NCBI GenBank assembly: GCA_037446355.1
Contig: JBBIIT010000006.1
Span: 34,003 to 98,002 of the forward strand
Reading direction: 5' to 3'
DNA length: 64,000 nucleotides
DNA from: Roseiarcus sp037446355
GTDB taxonomy: Bacteria; Pseudomonadota; Alphaproteobacteria; Rhizobiales; Beijerinckiaceae
Both the position numbers and the translations under genes were made by a program. Each line of letters begins with the position of its first letter. The first letter of the stretch is position 1. A model generated the notes under the pieces. The model made no database searches. It saw only the letters and a program-made list of their open reading frames with translations, and was not told where the DNA came from. Below are positions 63,916 to 64,000 of this stretch, piece by piece.

Positions 63916-64000
63916 GCCCCTGTGGCGGAACTGGTAGACGCGCTCGACTCAAAATCGAGTTCCTCACGGAGTGCTGGTTCGATTCCGGCCAGGGGCACCA
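63916..64000 (+). tRNA. tRNA-Leu (anticodon CAA)
   Basis: Class II tRNA with acceptor arms GCCCCTG and CAGGGGC, discriminator A and an encoded CCA that ends the window. The anticodon stem CTCGA/TCGAG encloses CTCAAAA, giving anticodon CAA, which reads UUG. The long variable arm and GGTTCGATTCC T-arm fit tRNA-Leu. Confidence 0.96.

Overview
The window is about 64 kb of GC-rich, gene-dense DNA. The gene families (PqqA with PqqDE, BkdA1A2B, LrgAB, a DUF6460 protein, class III protocatechuate dioxygenase, WcaJ/Wzz/Wzy exopolysaccharide genes) point to an alphaproteobacterium of the Hyphomicrobiales. The Beijerinckiaceae/Methylocystaceae side is plausible because a complete PQQ pathway sits around a quinoprotein alcohol dehydrogenase. 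This placement is an inference from gene content; no rRNA is present. A 100-N block (16433-16532) shows the sequence is a scaffold from a draft assembly. I saw no insertion sequence, prophage, CRISPR array or integrase.

Layout. (1) 1-7219: a PQQ island. A 25-residue PqqA precursor (188-265) is followed by a quinoprotein dehydrogenase with the Asp-x-Asp lanthanide-type signature, a di-heme cytochrome c, an exported ankyrin protein, pqqB, pqqC and a fused pqqD-pqqE gene. Cofactor synthesis, the enzyme using the cofactor and a likely electron acceptor are therefore together. (2) 7366-17731: housekeeping and stress genes: purH, a hydrolase / membrane protein / winged-helix set behind a palindromic operator, lrgAB, kbl-tdh (threonine to glycine), ftsY, a pseudouridine synthase and a gap-interrupted di-heme cytochrome lipoprotein. 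(3) 17927-30535: a methyltransferase coupled to a SAM-cyclase-ATPase signalling protein, the branched-chain 2-oxoacid dehydrogenase E1/E2 operon, a LysR regulator, malate synthase, MepA and a trans-aconitate methyltransferase-like gene. (4) 31120-38630: rhodanese, dnaA, DUF952, pyrD, two small proteins, clpB and a small cytochrome.

(5) 39587-53409: an exopolysaccharide locus: outer-membrane barrel, Wza-like lipoprotein, WecG/TagA transferase, two GT2 transferases, a Wzy-like polymerase, a GH44 hydrolase with a Tat-like signal, a sugar epimerase, a Wzx-like flippase, a Wzz/GNVR chain-length protein without a kinase domain, and a WcaJ-type initiating transferase at the far end. (6) 53772-63821: an aromatic (protocatechuate 4,5-cleavage) neighbourhood: ligB, ligA and galD on the minus strand diverge from a LysR regulator with two HTH domains, a DUF1932 dehydrogenase-like protein and an SDR protein that has lost its catalytic Ser, Tyr and Lys. 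An MFS exporter, a dienelactone hydrolase and an alpha/beta hydrolase follow. (7) A tRNA-Leu(CAA) closes the window.

The most unusual signals are the PQQ island with its tiny pqqA and D-E fusion, the catalytically altered SDR and its dehydrogenase partner beside ligAB, the tandem-HTH LysR protein, a threonine dehydrogenase lacking all four structural-zinc cysteines, and a perfect 12-bp palindrome over the promoter at 9059-9089.
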